The notes beneath the pieces are model-generated. The model made no database searches. It worked only from the letters and a program-made list of their open reading frames with translations, and had not been told where the DNA came from. Shown in pieces: positions 32,823 to 43,418 of a stretch of 64,000 nucleotides of DNA (positions are counted from its first letter, which is position 1; each line of letters begins with the position of its first letter). A program made the position numbers and the translations under genes. Source of the stretch: Actinomycetospora succinea (GTDB taxonomy: Bacteria > Actinomycetota > Actinomycetes > Mycobacteriales > Pseudonocardiaceae); assembly GCF_004363095.1 (NCBI RefSeq), contig NZ_SNYO01000012.1, positions 1 through 64,000 of the forward strand. The letters are read 5' to 3'.

Positions 32823-34436
32823 CTAGTGCGCGAAGTGGCGGGTGCCGGTGAGGTACATCGTCACGCCGGCCTTCTGCGCCGCCTCGATCGTCTGCTCGTC
32901 GCGCACCGACCCGCCGGGCTGGACGACGGCCGCGACGCCCGCCTCGGCGAGCACCTCGAAGCCGTCCGGGAACGGGAAGAACGCGTCCGACGCGGCCACC
33001 GCACCGCGGACGCGGTCGCCGGCGCGGGTGACGGCGAGGCGTGCGGCGTCGACGCGGTTGACCTGGCCCATGCCGACGCCGACGGTGGCGCCGTCGTGGG
33101 CCAGCAGGATCGCGTTCGACTTCACCGCGCGGCAGGCGCGCCAGGCGAAGGCGAGGTCCGCCAGGAGCTCGGGCGAGGCCGCCTCGCCGCAGGCCAGGGT
33201 CCAGGACGCCGGGTCGTCGCCGGGGGCGTCGACGGCGTCGCGCTGCTGGAGCAGCAGGCCCCCGGAGATCGCGCGCTGCTCGGCCGCGGCCGGCGCCCAG
33301 GTCGCGGTGAGCACGCGGATGTTCTTCTTGCGCGCCAGCACCTCGACCGCGCCGTCGGCGTACGACGGCGCGACGATCACCTCGGTGAAGATCTCCGCGA
33401 CGGTCTCGGCCATGGCCACGCTGACCTCGGTGTTCGCGGCGATGACGCCGCCGAACGCGCTGGTCGGGTCGCAGGCGTGGGCCTTGCGGTGCACGGCGGC
33501 GACAGCGTCATCAGCGGGGTCGTTCGCCGTCGCCACCGCGATCCCGCACGGGTTGGCGTGCTTGATGATCGCCACGCAGACGCCGTCGTGGTCGTGCGCG
33601 GCACGCCAGGCGGCGTCGGTGTCGACGTAGTTGTTGTACGACATCTCCTTGCCGTGCAGCTGCGTCGCGCCGGCGATGCCCGAGGTGACCTCCGGGTCGC
33701 CGTAGAGCGCGGCCGCCTGGTGCGGGTTCTCGCCGTAGCGCAGCACCGCGCGGCGCCGGGCCGTCGTGCCGACCCAGCCGGGGAACGGCGAGCCCGGCTC
33801 GGCGTCCGAGGTCAGGACGTTGCCCATCCACGACGCCACGGCGACGTCGTAGGAGGCGGTGTGGCGGAAGGCCTCGGCGGCCAGCCCGCGCCGGTCGGCG
33901 AGCGTGACGCCGCCCGCCCCGACCTGCTCGAGCACCCAGGCGTAGCGGGTGGGGTCGGTGACCACGGCGACCGACTCGTGGTTCTTGGCCGCCGCGCGGA
34001 TCATCGCGGGCCCGCCGATGTCGATCTGCTCGACGCAGTCGTCGGGCGAGGCGCCGGAGGCAACGGTCTGGGTGAACGGGTAGAGGTTCACGACCAGCAG
34101 GTCGAACGGCGCGATGTCCAGCGACTCGAGCGCCTCGGTGTGGGTGGGCAGGCGCATGTCGGCGAGCAGGCCGGCGTGCACCCGCGGGTGCAGCGTCTTG
34201 ACCCGCCCGTCGAGGCACTCGGGGAAGCCGGTGACCTCCTCGACCCGCGTCACCGGCACCCCGGCGTCCTGGATGCGCGCGGCCGTCGAGCCGGTGGAGA
34301 CGACCTCGACGCCGGCCGCGTGCAGGCCGGTGGCGAGGTCGAGCAGGCCGGCCTTGTCGAACACGCTGACCAGGGCGCGGCGGACGGGGCGCCGACCCTC
34401 GACGGTGCTGGTGGCCTGGGCCTCGGTGGCGGTCAC
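32823..34436 (-). CDS. purH: bifunctional AICAR transformylase / IMP cyclohydrolase
   Basis: A 537-residue enzyme for the last two steps of IMP synthesis, using 10-formyl-tetrahydrofolate. N-terminal MGS-like cyclohydrolase domain ([29 protein letters not shown]) covers about residues 15-160. The transformylase domain has [80 protein letters not shown] and [15 protein letters not shown] start overlaps the purN stop by 4 bp. The order purN-purH, with a PerM-like protein upstream, is conserved in mycobacteria. Confidence 0.96.
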   Translation of the reverse strand: MTATEAQATSTVEGRRPVRRALVSVFDKAGLLDLATGLHAAGVEVVSTGSTAARIQDAGVPVTRVEEVTGFPECLDGRVKTLHPRVHAGLLADMRLPTHTEALESLDIAPFDLLVVNLYPFTQTVASGASPDDCVEQIDIGGPAMIRAAAKNHESVAVVTDPTRYAWVLEQVGAGGVTLADRRGLAAEAFRHTASYDVAVASWMGNVLTSDAEPGSPFPGWVGTTARRRAVLRYGENPHQAAALYGDPEVTSGIAGATQLHGKEMSYNNYVDTDAAWRAAHDHDGVCVAIIKHANPCGIAVATANDPADDAVAAVHRKAHACDPTSAFGGVIAANTEVSVAMAETVAEIFTEVIVAPSYADGAVEVLARKKNIRVLTATWAPAAAEQRAISGGLLLQQRDAVDAPGDDPASWTLACGEAASPELLADLAFAWRACRAVKSNAILLAHDGATVGVGMGQVNRVDAARLAVTRAGDRVRGAVAASDAFFPFPDGFEVLAEAGVAAVVQPGGSVRDEQTIEAAQKAGVTMYLTGTRHFAH

Positions 34437-35038
34437 GGAATCCTCACTCCTCGTCCGGTGACGGTGGCGCCGTGGCGGGCCAGGGCGGCCACGGTCTCGA
34501 CGAGCACGCGGCGCTCCACCACCTTGATGCGCTCGTGCAGCGTGTCCTCGGTGTCGTCCGGCGCGACGGTGACGGCCTCCTGGGCCAGCACCGGGCCGGT
34601 GTCCACGCCGGCGTCGACCAGGTGCACGGTCGCCCCGGTGACCTTCACCCCGTAGGCGACGGTGTCGCGCACCGGGTGCGCGCCCGGGAACGCCGGCAGC
34701 AGCGCCGGGTGCGTGTTGATCGTGCGGCCGCCGAACCGGGCCAGGAACGCCGTCCCGAGCAGCCGGGCGAACCCGGCGGACACGACGAGGTCGGGCTCGG
34801 CGGCGGCGACGGCCTCGGCCAGCGCGGCATCCCAGGCGGCGCGGTCGGCGAACTCGGCCGGCGGCACCACGGCGGTGTCGACGCCCTCGGCCGTCGCGCG
34901 GTCCAGCGCACCCACCGCCGTGCGGTCGGAGACGACGGTGACGACGCGCGCGGGGTAGTCGTCCGCGGCGCAAGCGTCGAGCAGCGCCTGCAGCAGGCTC
35001 CCCGAGCCGGAGGCCAGGACGACGACGCGGGCGGGCAC
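34433..35038 (-). CDS. purN: phosphoribosylglycinamide formyltransferase
   Basis: A 201-residue enzyme transferring the formyl group from 10-formyl-tetrahydrofolate to GAR in purine synthesis. The N-terminal phosphate loop is [15 protein letters not shown], and the catalytic segment is [47 protein letters not shown] (shown here in two overlapping parts: [12 protein letters not shown] and VDTGPVLAQ), holding Asn, His and Asp. Cytoplasmic. The GTG start at 35036-35038 begins [13 protein letters not shown] directly at the first strand. Translationally coupled to purH. Confidence 0.95.
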   Translation of the reverse strand: MPARVVVLASGSGSLLQALLDACAADDYPARVVTVVSDRTAVGALDRATAEGVDTAVVPPAEFADRAAWDAALAEAVAAAEPDLVVSAGFARLLGTAFLARFGGRTINTHPALLPAFPGAHPVRDTVAYGVKVTGATVHLVDAGVDTGPVLAQEAVTVAPDDTEDTLHERIKVVERRVLVETVAALARHGATVTGRGVRIP

Positions 35039-35111
35039 GGGCAGAGTCAGCCGGTGCTGCTCGGTGGTGGTCAGCGCTGCTCCCGGGCCGCCGTGGATGT
35101 CGGCGTCCAGG

Positions 35112-36590
35112 TTAACCGCGCGGCTCCTCCGCAGGTCGGACGGCCTCGCCTGCCTCCGACACCGCCTCGTCGGGCGGGGTCTCCCCGGCGTCGTCGGGCG
35201 GGTCCTCGGCGCTCGTATCGTCGGCGTCGGCCGTGTCCTCGGCCGCGGGCTCCTCGGTGGCGGTCGTCGCGGTCTTGTCGGTCTTCGCGGTCTTCTCGGT
35301 CTTCTCGGTGGCGCGGCGGCGGGTCGTGGACACCGGCCGGCGACGGGTCCGGGCGGGCGCGGTCCCCAGCGGGACGGCGAGCAGCGCGACGACGAGGCCG
35401 GGCACGAGCACCCAGACCAGCACCGCGAACGCGACCGGCGCGGCCGGCACGTCGACCGGGTCGAACGGCCCCGCCCCGAGGCGCCCGCCGGACAGGGCCG
35501 CCGCGAGCCCCAGGAGCAGCGCCGCGGTGAGGGCCGCGGTGACGACCGCCTTGACGCGCGGCGGGGCCTCGGCGGCGGAGGGGGCGAGGCGCCAACCGAC
35601 GATGCTCCCGACCGCGAGCGGCACCGCGAACGCGAGCCCCGCCCAGGTCGGCGGGGTGCTCTGCGGGAGCACCGCCGCGAGCGGCACGGGCGGCAGCAGG
35701 CCCGACGTGATCGCCGTCGGCGTCGCCGAGGCGGCCCCGATCGACACCCCCGGCCCGACCAGCCACGCCGCGGCCCCGACGACGGCGTTGGGCAGATAGG
35801 CGAGCGTGAGCAGGGTGAGGCCGGCGCCGCTGCCGGCCTCCGGGGCGATGTCGGCGAACACCCCGCGTACCGCGGTCAGGTCGGCGAGCAGGGCCGCGAG
35901 CAGCAGGCCCGCGCCGGCGGTCAGGAGCGCGGTCGTCGCGAGCAGGCCGCCCTGCAGGCCGTGGCGCGCCCACGCGGGCAGGCGGCGGGGCAGCGCGAGC
36001 AGGCCGCAGGGGCGGGCGACACCGGCCAGCGCGGCGAGGCCGGCGAGCAGGCCGCACACGACCCCGGCGAGGCCGGGTGACGCGTCGACGACGTTCTCGG
36101 GGGTGAGCAGGGCCGCCGCGAGCACGCCGATCACCGCGTGCGCCGCCGCGGCCGTGGCGACGACCGGCACGCCGACGCCGTGCAGGAGGCCGGCGGTCCG
36201 CCCGTCGGCGCGGCCCTCGAGCCGCGCGACCGCGCCGCGCGCGACCGTCGCGACCAGGACCGCGAGCAGCAGCGCGGGGGCGAGGGGCAGCATGCCCAGC
36301 GGCACCCCGGTGACCTGCAGCGGGACCAGGTGGGCGACCAGCCACAGCGGGATCCCGACGGCGAGCGCCTGCCCGAGACCGGGCTCGCCGCCCGGCGTCG
36401 TGCCGGACGCCAGCGCGGCGATCACGCCGGCGAGGACGACGGCGACCCCGTACAGGGTCAGCGGCGGCAGCAGCGCCACGCGCGCGAGGACCGGCACCCA
36501 GCCCGGGGGCCCGGGGGCGGCCGGGGTGGCGGTCGCCGGGCGAGTCCCGCGACCGCCGCGTCGCGGGGACTGGCTGGTCGGGGCGGTCAC
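35112..36590 (-). CDS. PerM-like integral membrane protein (DUF6350)
   Basis: A 492-residue membrane protein with about ten hydrophobic helices and a cytoplasmic tail of roughly 90 residues. The tail first carries a Thr/Lys repeat (TEKTEKTAKTDKTATTATEE) and then becomes strongly acidic (E/D/P-rich). Position next to purN, purH, a DUF5336 gene and sucCD matches Rv0955 (PerM) of M. tuberculosis, which is needed for cell division under stress. Sequence identity was not measured, so the name is from context and topology. GTG 36588-36590 (VTAPTSQS) was preferred; further upstream the open frame runs into repeat copy R5 and is not credible. Confidence 0.8.
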   Translation of the reverse strand: MTAPTSQSPRRGGRGTRPATATPAAPGPPGWVPVLARVALLPPLTLYGVAVVLAGVIAALASGTTPGGEPGLGQALAVGIPLWLVAHLVPLQVTGVPLGMLPLAPALLLAVLVATVARGAVARLEGRADGRTAGLLHGVGVPVVATAAAAHAVIGVLAAALLTPENVVDASPGLAGVVCGLLAGLAALAGVARPCGLLALPRRLPAWARHGLQGGLLATTALLTAGAGLLLAALLADLTAVRGVFADIAPEAGSGAGLTLLTLAYLPNAVVGAAAWLVGPGVSIGAASATPTAITSGLLPPVPLAAVLPQSTPPTWAGLAFAVPLAVGSIVGWRLAPSAAEAPPRVKAVVTAALTAALLLGLAAALSGGRLGAGPFDPVDVPAAPVAFAVLVWVLVPGLVVALLAVPLGTAPARTRRRPVSTTRRRATEKTEKTAKTDKTATTATEEPAAEDTADADDTSAEDPPDDAGETPPDEAVSEAGEAVRPAEEPRG

Positions 36591-36640
36591 GCTCCCGACA
36601 CTGTCAAAGAGCGGGCACCGGGACCCGCCGCCACGCCGTC

Positions 36641-36741
36641 GCCCGGGGTGTTCCAGCGTGGCGGCCACGCTCACACTCAGTGTCAGGAAATCCACCACGA
36701 TCATGGGCGGGGCGTGCGAGCGATGCGGCATCGCTGGCACC
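36641..36741 (+). repeat. repeat copy R5 (rearranged modules)
   Basis: The core palindrome (CAGCGTGGCGGCCACGCT at about 36655-36672) is followed by a changed second stem (TCACACT-C-AGTGTCA) and then, unlike R3 and R6, by the AGCGATGC-G-GCATCGCT box on the far side of ACGATCA. Two of the three changed bases in the left arm of the second stem are matched by changes in the right arm. Confidence 0.8.
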
Positions 36742-36768
36742 ACCGAGCCACGCCGACTGGCGCTCGCA

Positions 36769-36829
36769 TGATCAGGAGCGCCTCAGACACCTCACCAGCG
36801 CCACGAGGTGCACCACGCGCTCCTGATCA
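36769..36829 (-). terminator. long hairpin downstream of the DUF5336 gene
   Basis: Arms TGATCAGGAGCG (36769-36780) and CGCTCCTGATCA (36818-36829) pair perfectly; inside, CACCTC and GAGGTG make a second short stem. It lies 14 bp after the stop of the 36844-38349 gene, so it may be its terminator; its large loop and dyad could equally be a binding site for the PerM promoter. Confidence 0.6.
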
Positions 36830-36843
36830 CCCGAGAGCGCAGG

Positions 36844-38406
<1,563 letters not shown>

Positions 38407-39288
38407 TCAGCTGACCAGGGAGCGCGCGAGGTCGGCGGTCTCGGTGGGAGTCTTGCCCACCTTCACCCCCGCGGCCTCGAGCGCCTCCTTCTTGGCCTGC
38501 GCGGTCCCCGCGGAGCCCGAGACGATGGCGCCGGCGTGGCCCATCGTCTTGCCCTCGGGGGCCGTGAACCCCGCAACGTAGCCGACGACGGGCTTGGTCA
38601 CATTGGCCTTGATGTAGTCCGCGGCCCGCTCCTCGGCGTCACCACCGATCTCGCCGATCATCACGATCGCCTCGGTCTCGGGGTCGGCCTCGAACGCCGC
38701 GAGGGCGTCGATGTGCGTCGTGCCGATGATCGGGTCGCCGCCGATGCCGATGCCGGTCGAGAAACCGATGTCCCGCAGCTCGTACATCATCTGGTAGGTC
38801 AGCGTGCCCGACTTGGACACGAGGCCCATCTTGCCGGGACCCGAGATGTTCGCCGGGATGATCCCCGCGAGCGACTTCCCGGGCGAGATGATCCCGGGGC
38901 AGTTCGGGCCGATGATGCGGGTGCGGTTGCCGTTCGCGGTGGCGTGCGCCCAGAACCAGGCGGAGTCGTGCACCGGGATGCCCTCGGTGATCACGACGGT
39001 CAGGCCGATGCCCGCGTCGATGGCCTCGATCGCCGCGTCCTTGGCGAACTTCGGGGGCACGAAGAGCACCGAGACGTCCGCCCCGGTCTCCTTCATGGCC
39101 TCCTCGACGCCGCCGAACACCGGCACGTTCGTGCCGTCGATCTCGACGCTCGTGCCGGCCTTGCGGGCGTTGACCCCGCCGACGAGCTGCGTGCCCGCGG
39201 CCAGCATCTTGCGGCCGTGCTTCATGCCCTCGGAGCCGGTGAGGCCCTGGACGATGACCTTGCTGTTCTCGTTGAGGAAGATCGACAT
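38407..39288 (-). CDS. sucD: succinate-CoA ligase alpha subunit
   Basis: A 293-residue subunit. The CoA-binding Rossmann segment [17 protein letters not shown] lies at about residues 13-29, with NCPGIISPG and [16 protein letters not shown] following. The phosphohistidine is in [12 protein letters not shown] near residue 255. With SucC it interconverts succinyl-CoA and succinate with ADP or GDP. It begins 3 bp after the sucC stop, in one operon. The protein ends LARSLVS. Confidence 0.97.
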   Translation of the reverse strand: MSIFLNENSKVIVQGLTGSEGMKHGRKMLAAGTQLVGGVNARKAGTSVEIDGTNVPVFGGVEEAMKETGADVSVLFVPPKFAKDAAIEAIDAGIGLTVVITEGIPVHDSAWFWAHATANGNRTRIIGPNCPGIISPGKSLAGIIPANISGPGKMGLVSKSGTLTYQMMYELRDIGFSTGIGIGGDPIIGTTHIDALAAFEADPETEAIVMIGEIGGDAEERAADYIKANVTKPVVGYVAGFTAPEGKTMGHAGAIVSGSAGTAQAKKEALEAAGVKVGKTPTETADLARSLVS

Positions 39289-39291
39289 CTC

Positions 39292-40467
39292 TCAGGCACC
39301 AGCCTTCGCGGCGAGCTCGGCGGCCTTCGCGGCCGCGTCGTCCATCGTGTCCACCACGGTGACCAGCGGGTGGTTCGCCTCGGCGAGGATGCGGCGGCCC
39401 TCGTCGACGTTGTTGCCGTCCAGCCGGACGACGAGCGGCTTGGTCGCGTTGTCACCGAGGATCTTCAGGGCCTCGACGATGCCGTTCGCGACCGCGTCGC
39501 ACGCGGTGATGCCGCCGAAGACGTTGACGAAGACGCTGCGCACGTCGTCGTCGCCGAGGATGACGTCGAGCCCGGCCGCCATGACCTCGGCCGACGCGCC
39601 GCCGCCGATGTCGAGGAAGTTGGCGGGCTTCATGCCGCCGTGCTGCTCACCGGCGTACGCCACGACGTCGAGCGTCGACATGACCAGCCCGGCGCCGTTG
39701 CCGATGATGCCGACCTGGCCACCCTCGAGCTTGACGTAGTTGAGGTTCGACTCCTTGGCCTTGGCCTCGAGCGGGTTCTGGCTCTTCTCGTCGACGAGCT
39801 GGGCGTGGGCCTCGTGGCGGAACTCGGCGTTCTCGTCGATCGTGACCTTGCCGTCGAGCGCGACGATCCTGCTCTCGGGGTCGCGGACCAGCGGGTTGAC
39901 CTCGACCAGCGTCGCGTCCTCGCCGACGAAGGTGTCCCAGAGCTTGACGATGACCTGCGCGGCCTCGTCGGCGACCTCGGCGGGCAGCTTGCCCTGCTTG
40001 ACGATCTCGTCGGCCTTCGCGCGGTCGACGCCCGCGATCGGGTCGATCGGCACCCGGGCCAGCGCCTCGGGCCGCTCGACCGCGAGCTCCTCGATCTCCA
40101 TGCCGCCCTCGGCCGAGCACATGGCCAGGAAGTTGCGGTTCGAGCGGTCGAGCAGGAAGGAGAAGTAGTACTCCTCCGCGATGTCGCTGGCCGCGGTGAC
40201 CAGGACCCGGTGGACGATGTGGCCCTTGATGTCGAGCCCGAGGATGGCCTCGGCCTTCTCCTTGGCCTCGGCCGGGCTCTGCGCCAGCTTGACGCCGCCG
40301 GCCTTGCCGCGGCCGCCGGTCTTCACCTGCGCCTTGACGACGACCGAGCCGCCGATCTCCTCCGCGGCCCGCTCCGCCTCGGCGGCGGTGTCGACGGTGC
40401 GACCGGGCAGCACCGGCACCCCGTGGGCGGCGAAGAGGTCCTTCGCCTGGTACTCGTACAGGTCCAC
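39292..40467 (-). CDS. sucC: succinate-CoA ligase beta subunit
   Basis: A 391-residue ATP-grasp subunit. [22 protein letters not shown] is the standard N-terminus; [21 protein letters not shown] binds nucleotide; [22 protein letters not shown] and [11 protein letters not shown] follow, with [18 protein letters not shown] near the C-terminus. Start is GTG 40465-40467, with GAGGAG about 9 bases upstream. First gene of sucCD. The 297-bp upstream region divides it from a divergent lipase and should hold both promoters. Confidence 0.97.
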   Translation of the reverse strand: MDLYEYQAKDLFAAHGVPVLPGRTVDTAAEAERAAEEIGGSVVVKAQVKTGGRGKAGGVKLAQSPAEAKEKAEAILGLDIKGHIVHRVLVTAASDIAEEYYFSFLLDRSNRNFLAMCSAEGGMEIEELAVERPEALARVPIDPIAGVDRAKADEIVKQGKLPAEVADEAAQVIVKLWDTFVGEDATLVEVNPLVRDPESRIVALDGKVTIDENAEFRHEAHAQLVDEKSQNPLEAKAKESNLNYVKLEGGQVGIIGNGAGLVMSTLDVVAYAGEQHGGMKPANFLDIGGGASAEVMAAGLDVILGDDDVRSVFVNVFGGITACDAVANGIVEALKILGDNATKPLVVRLDGNNVDEGRRILAEANHPLVTVVDTMDDAAAKAAELAAKAGA

Positions 40468-40764
40468 TCGTGAACTCTCCTCACCAACTCCCCGGGCGCC
40501 GCCGGACGGCGGTCGCCGGGCGAGGTCGCGCGGCGCCCTCGGTGTGGAGTGGAGCGCCTGCGTCCGACGGATGCGCGGCGACCCTATCCACGCGGGGACG
40601 CGCCGGGCGCCACGGTGGGGGGCGACTCCCGACACACGAGCAGGTCGACCGGGGTCTGGATCGATTCGCCGGTGCCCCGAACGGGCCCACCTCCGGGCGA
40701 TCTTGATCGGTTCGGCGCAGACCCTGGTGAGAATTGGGAGTGAACAACGCTTAACGTCCGTCTC

Positions 40765-41718
40765 ATGGACGTGACGGGCGTCATGTCGCCGGCGACGGAG
40801 CCGGCGGACGCGCTGGGACCCGCGGAGCGACCGGTGACGGCCGTCGCCGGTGCCGTCTGGCGCGGGCTCGGCTACGTCGCGCGCACCTTCGGGGTGCCGG
40901 CGGGCGTGCGCGGCCTCGCGGTCGAGATCGCCTACACGGCCGTGCACATGTCGCTCTACCCGTGGGGCCTGGTCGACGAGGTGCTGCGCCCGGTGGGCAC
41001 GTTCGTCCACCACCGCACCGAGGCGCTCTCCCCCGCCCAGCGCAGCCTCGTCGTCTCCGACATGGAGAGCTCGACGACGCCGGTCCTGCTCGTGCACGGC
41101 ATCGTCGACAACCGCTCGATCTTCGCGCTGCTGGCCCGCGCCCTGCGCCGCCGCGGGTTCGGCGTCGTCCACGCGATCAACTTCAGCGTCCTCACGGCGT
41201 TCACCGGCGACATCCGCGAGGCCGCGCGCGACCTCGGCCACCACGTCGAGCGGCTGTGCGCCAGCACGGGCGCCGACCGCGTGCACATCGTCGGGCACTC
41301 CCTCGGCGGGCTCATCGCGCGCTACTACGTGCAGCGTCTCGGCGGCGACGCCCGCGTGGACACGCTGGTCACGCTCGGCACCCCGCACGAGGGCAGCCTC
41401 ATCGCGCACGTCCTGCCGCCCACCCGCGTCCCGATGCAGCTGCAGCCGGGCTCCGACCTGCTGCGCGAGCTCGAGGAACCGGCCCCGGGCTGCCGCACGC
41501 GCTTCCTCGCGGTGTGGAGCCGCCAGGACCAGCTGATCATCCCGCAGCGCGCGGCGCGGCTGACCCATCCCGACCTGCAGGTCACCGAGGTCGAGCTGGA
41601 GCACGTCGGGCACCTGTCGATGACGATCGACGCCGACGTCGTGCACCTGGTCACACGGTTGTTGTCCCGACAGCCTGTCGTGGGCAACCGCGAGCCGACG
41701 GGCCGCCTCGCCGGCTGA
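40765..41718 (+). CDS. alpha/beta hydrolase, lipase-like
   Basis: A 317-residue protein. About 95 residues with hydrophobic or amphipathic helices ([41 protein letters not shown]) precede the hydrolase core: [20 protein letters not shown], then nucleophile elbow GHSLGG (near residue 178), [11 protein letters not shown], an acid in WSRQDQL and His in [11 protein letters not shown]. The family resembles bacterial triacylglycerol lipases and mycobacterial esterases. No clear signal peptide; the N-terminus may attach to membrane. Divergent from sucC; not part of the purine/TCA operons. Confidence 0.82.
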   Translation: MDVTGVMSPATEPADALGPAERPVTAVAGAVWRGLGYVARTFGVPAGVRGLAVEIAYTAVHMSLYPWGLVDEVLRPVGTFVHHRTEALSPAQRSLVVSDMESSTTPVLLVHGIVDNRSIFALLARALRRRGFGVVHAINFSVLTAFTGDIREAARDLGHHVERLCASTGADRVHIVGHSLGGLIARYYVQRLGGDARVDTLVTLGTPHEGSLIAHVLPPTRVPMQLQPGSDLLRELEEPAPGCRTRFLAVWSRQDQLIIPQRAARLTHPDLQVTEVELEHVGHLSMTIDADVVHLVTRLLSRQPVVGNREPTGRLAG

Positions 41719-42089
41719 CGGGCGTGACCCGGGCGACACGGGCACGGCGAACGGTCGGCGCCACGTGCCGGCGGGCGCCGCGCACGCGCCGAACGGGCCG
41801 GTCACGGTCCCGCGGCACGGGCGGGACCCCGACGGTGCCGCCGACCGAGCGAACCGCTGTCACCCGACCCGGTGACGACCGCTCGGCGCGTACGCCCGCA
41901 CGCACGGCGTAGCGACCGACTCGGGGCACTCCTGTCGTTTGCTCCCGCCGTGACCTCGTCGCTACCTTTCCGCCGTCCTCATCACGGCCAGGTCACGAAC
42001 GACATACGGAACGACCCCGACGTTCCCCAGGGCACTCCCCGAACCACCGCCCTGCATGTCGCCGCGACCGGCCCCGATCTGCGGGAAGG
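41719..42089. other. 371-bp intergenic region, no gene seen
   Basis: Between the lipase and the M23 peptidase. No open frame with a credible start or protein-like sequence was found. It is a little less GC-rich near 41930-42000 (TTTGCTCCCGCC, CTACCTTTCCGCCG), where the peptidase promoter may lie. I looked for a c-di-AMP (ydaO) riboswitch, common before actinobacterial wall-lytic genes, and could not make the conserved pairing. Confidence 0.5.
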
Positions 42090-43343
42090 ATGGTCTTGGC
42101 GAACAGCTCCCCACGCCCGCCGTCCGCGCCCCTGTTCGGTTCCCTCGGTCTCACCCCCGCCCTCGCCGGCGCCGGTGGAGCTCCGTCGGGACCGCGATTC
42201 CCCGATCTCTCCGGCCTCGCCGGAGGACTGCCCGGGCTCGGCGCCCGCGGTGGCCGGCGCGGCGGTGACGCCGCCGGCCTGGTGAACGCCCCGGCGCACG
42301 CCCCCGGCCCCGTGCCCGGCCGCCCCGTCGGGGTCCGCCCCGGCTCCCCGCCGCCCGCGCCCCCGCGTCCGGCCGGCCCGCCGCCGCAGGGACCCACGAC
42401 CGGCGGTCACCGCCGTCCCCCGCGGACCGAGGAGACCCTCCGCGACCTCCCGCGCGAGCACCGGGCGCCCCAGGGCCCGCCCCCGGGTTCGCCGCAGCGT
42501 CGGCCGCAGGGCGCTCCCCAGCGCCGCGACGTCGACCCCCGCCGCGGTGCCCGTCCCGCGCCGCCCGCCGAGCGCGGCCCCTCGCCGCTGCGCGGCCGCC
42601 TGGCCGTCGCCGCGGTGGCCGCGGGCGCCCTGGCCACGGCGGGGCAGAGCTTCGCCGGCCTCGACGCCCTCGGCGACGCCCCGACCACCGCGGAGCTGGC
42701 CCTCGCCGCCGACCGCGGCAGCACCGAGGGCACCGGCGGGTCGTCGCGCAGCGCGACCGACCTCGACCCCGCCACCTCGGGAGTCCTCCCGGTCACCACG
42801 ACGACCGGCTCGGGGTCCACGACGGGCGCATCGAGCACCTCGTCGTCGTCCGACGCCGACGACGCGCACCAGGTCGGCTCGCTGAGCAAGGCCGCCGACC
42901 GTGCGGCCGCCGCGGCGCGCGCCGCCGCCGAGGCCGCCCGCCCCGACTTCGTCAAGCCCGCCGACGGCCGCTTCACCTCGGGCTTCGGTGCCCGCTGGGG
43001 CTCGTCGCACCGCGGCATCGACATCGCCGGCCCGATCGGCACCCCGATCGTCTCGGTCGGCGACGGCACCGTCATCGAGTCCGGCCCGGCCAGCGGCTTC
43101 GGCCAGTGGGTCCGGGTGGAGCTCGAGGACGGCACGGTCAACGTCTACGGCCACGTCAACCGCTCCTACGTCCGCGAGGGCCAGCGGGTCCGCGCGGGCG
43201 AGGAGATCGCCGAGATCGGCAACCGCGGTCAGTCGACCGGCCCGCACCTGCACTTCGAGGTGTGGAAGAACGGCAGCCAGAAGATCAACCCGCTGCCGTG
43301 GCTCGCGGAACGCGGCATCTCGCTGGGTTCCCCTCAGGACTAG
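42090..43343 (+). CDS. M23 peptidase (LytM-type endopeptidase)
   Basis: A 417-residue protein. The first 170 residues are Pro/Gly/Arg-rich. A hydrophobic segment (RLAVAAVAAGALATAGQSFA, about 171-190) can act as an internal signal or membrane anchor, followed by Ala/Glu-rich and Ser/Thr-rich linkers. The C-terminal LytM domain (about 290-410) has GFGARWGSSHRGIDIAGPIGT (zinc His and Asp), YGHVNRSYV and HLHFEVWKNG (the H-x-H pair). It likely cleaves peptidoglycan cross-links outside the membrane or activates a cell-wall hydrolase. ATG 42090 touches GGGAAGG directly; TTG at 42096 has the better spacing and may be the true start. Equivalent to Rv0950c by order. Confidence 0.87.
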   Translation: MVLANSSPRPPSAPLFGSLGLTPALAGAGGAPSGPRFPDLSGLAGGLPGLGARGGRRGGDAAGLVNAPAHAPGPVPGRPVGVRPGSPPPAPPRPAGPPPQGPTTGGHRRPPRTEETLRDLPREHRAPQGPPPGSPQRRPQGAPQRRDVDPRRGARPAPPAERGPSPLRGRLAVAAVAAGALATAGQSFAGLDALGDAPTTAELALAADRGSTEGTGGSSRSATDLDPATSGVLPVTTTTGSGSTTGASSTSSSSDADDAHQVGSLSKAADRAAAAARAAAEAARPDFVKPADGRFTSGFGARWGSSHRGIDIAGPIGTPIVSVGDGTVIESGPASGFGQWVRVELEDGTVNVYGHVNRSYVREGQRVRAGEEIAEIGNRGQSTGPHLHFEVWKNGSQKINPLPWLAERGISLGSPQD

Positions 43344-43364
43344 TCCGCTCCCCGCAAGACGACC

Positions 43365-43394
43365 AGGGCCCCGGAGCACGCGCTCCGGGGCCCT
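43365..43394. terminator. bidirectional terminator between the M23 peptidase and pcrA
   Basis: Arms AGGGCCCCGGAG and CTCCGGGGCCCT, perfect 12 bp with a 6-base loop, flanked by short ACGA/TCGT pairs, in the 75-bp space between convergent genes. Confidence 0.85.
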
Positions 43395-43418
43395 CGTCGT
43401 GGGGGCGTCGGCGGCGGG

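Noticed and set aside
41719-42089. c-di-AMP (ydaO-type) riboswitch before the M23 peptidase
   Set aside because: GGAAGGATGGTCTTGGCGAAC near the start recalled its 3' part, but the paired helices and other conserved segments could not be found.
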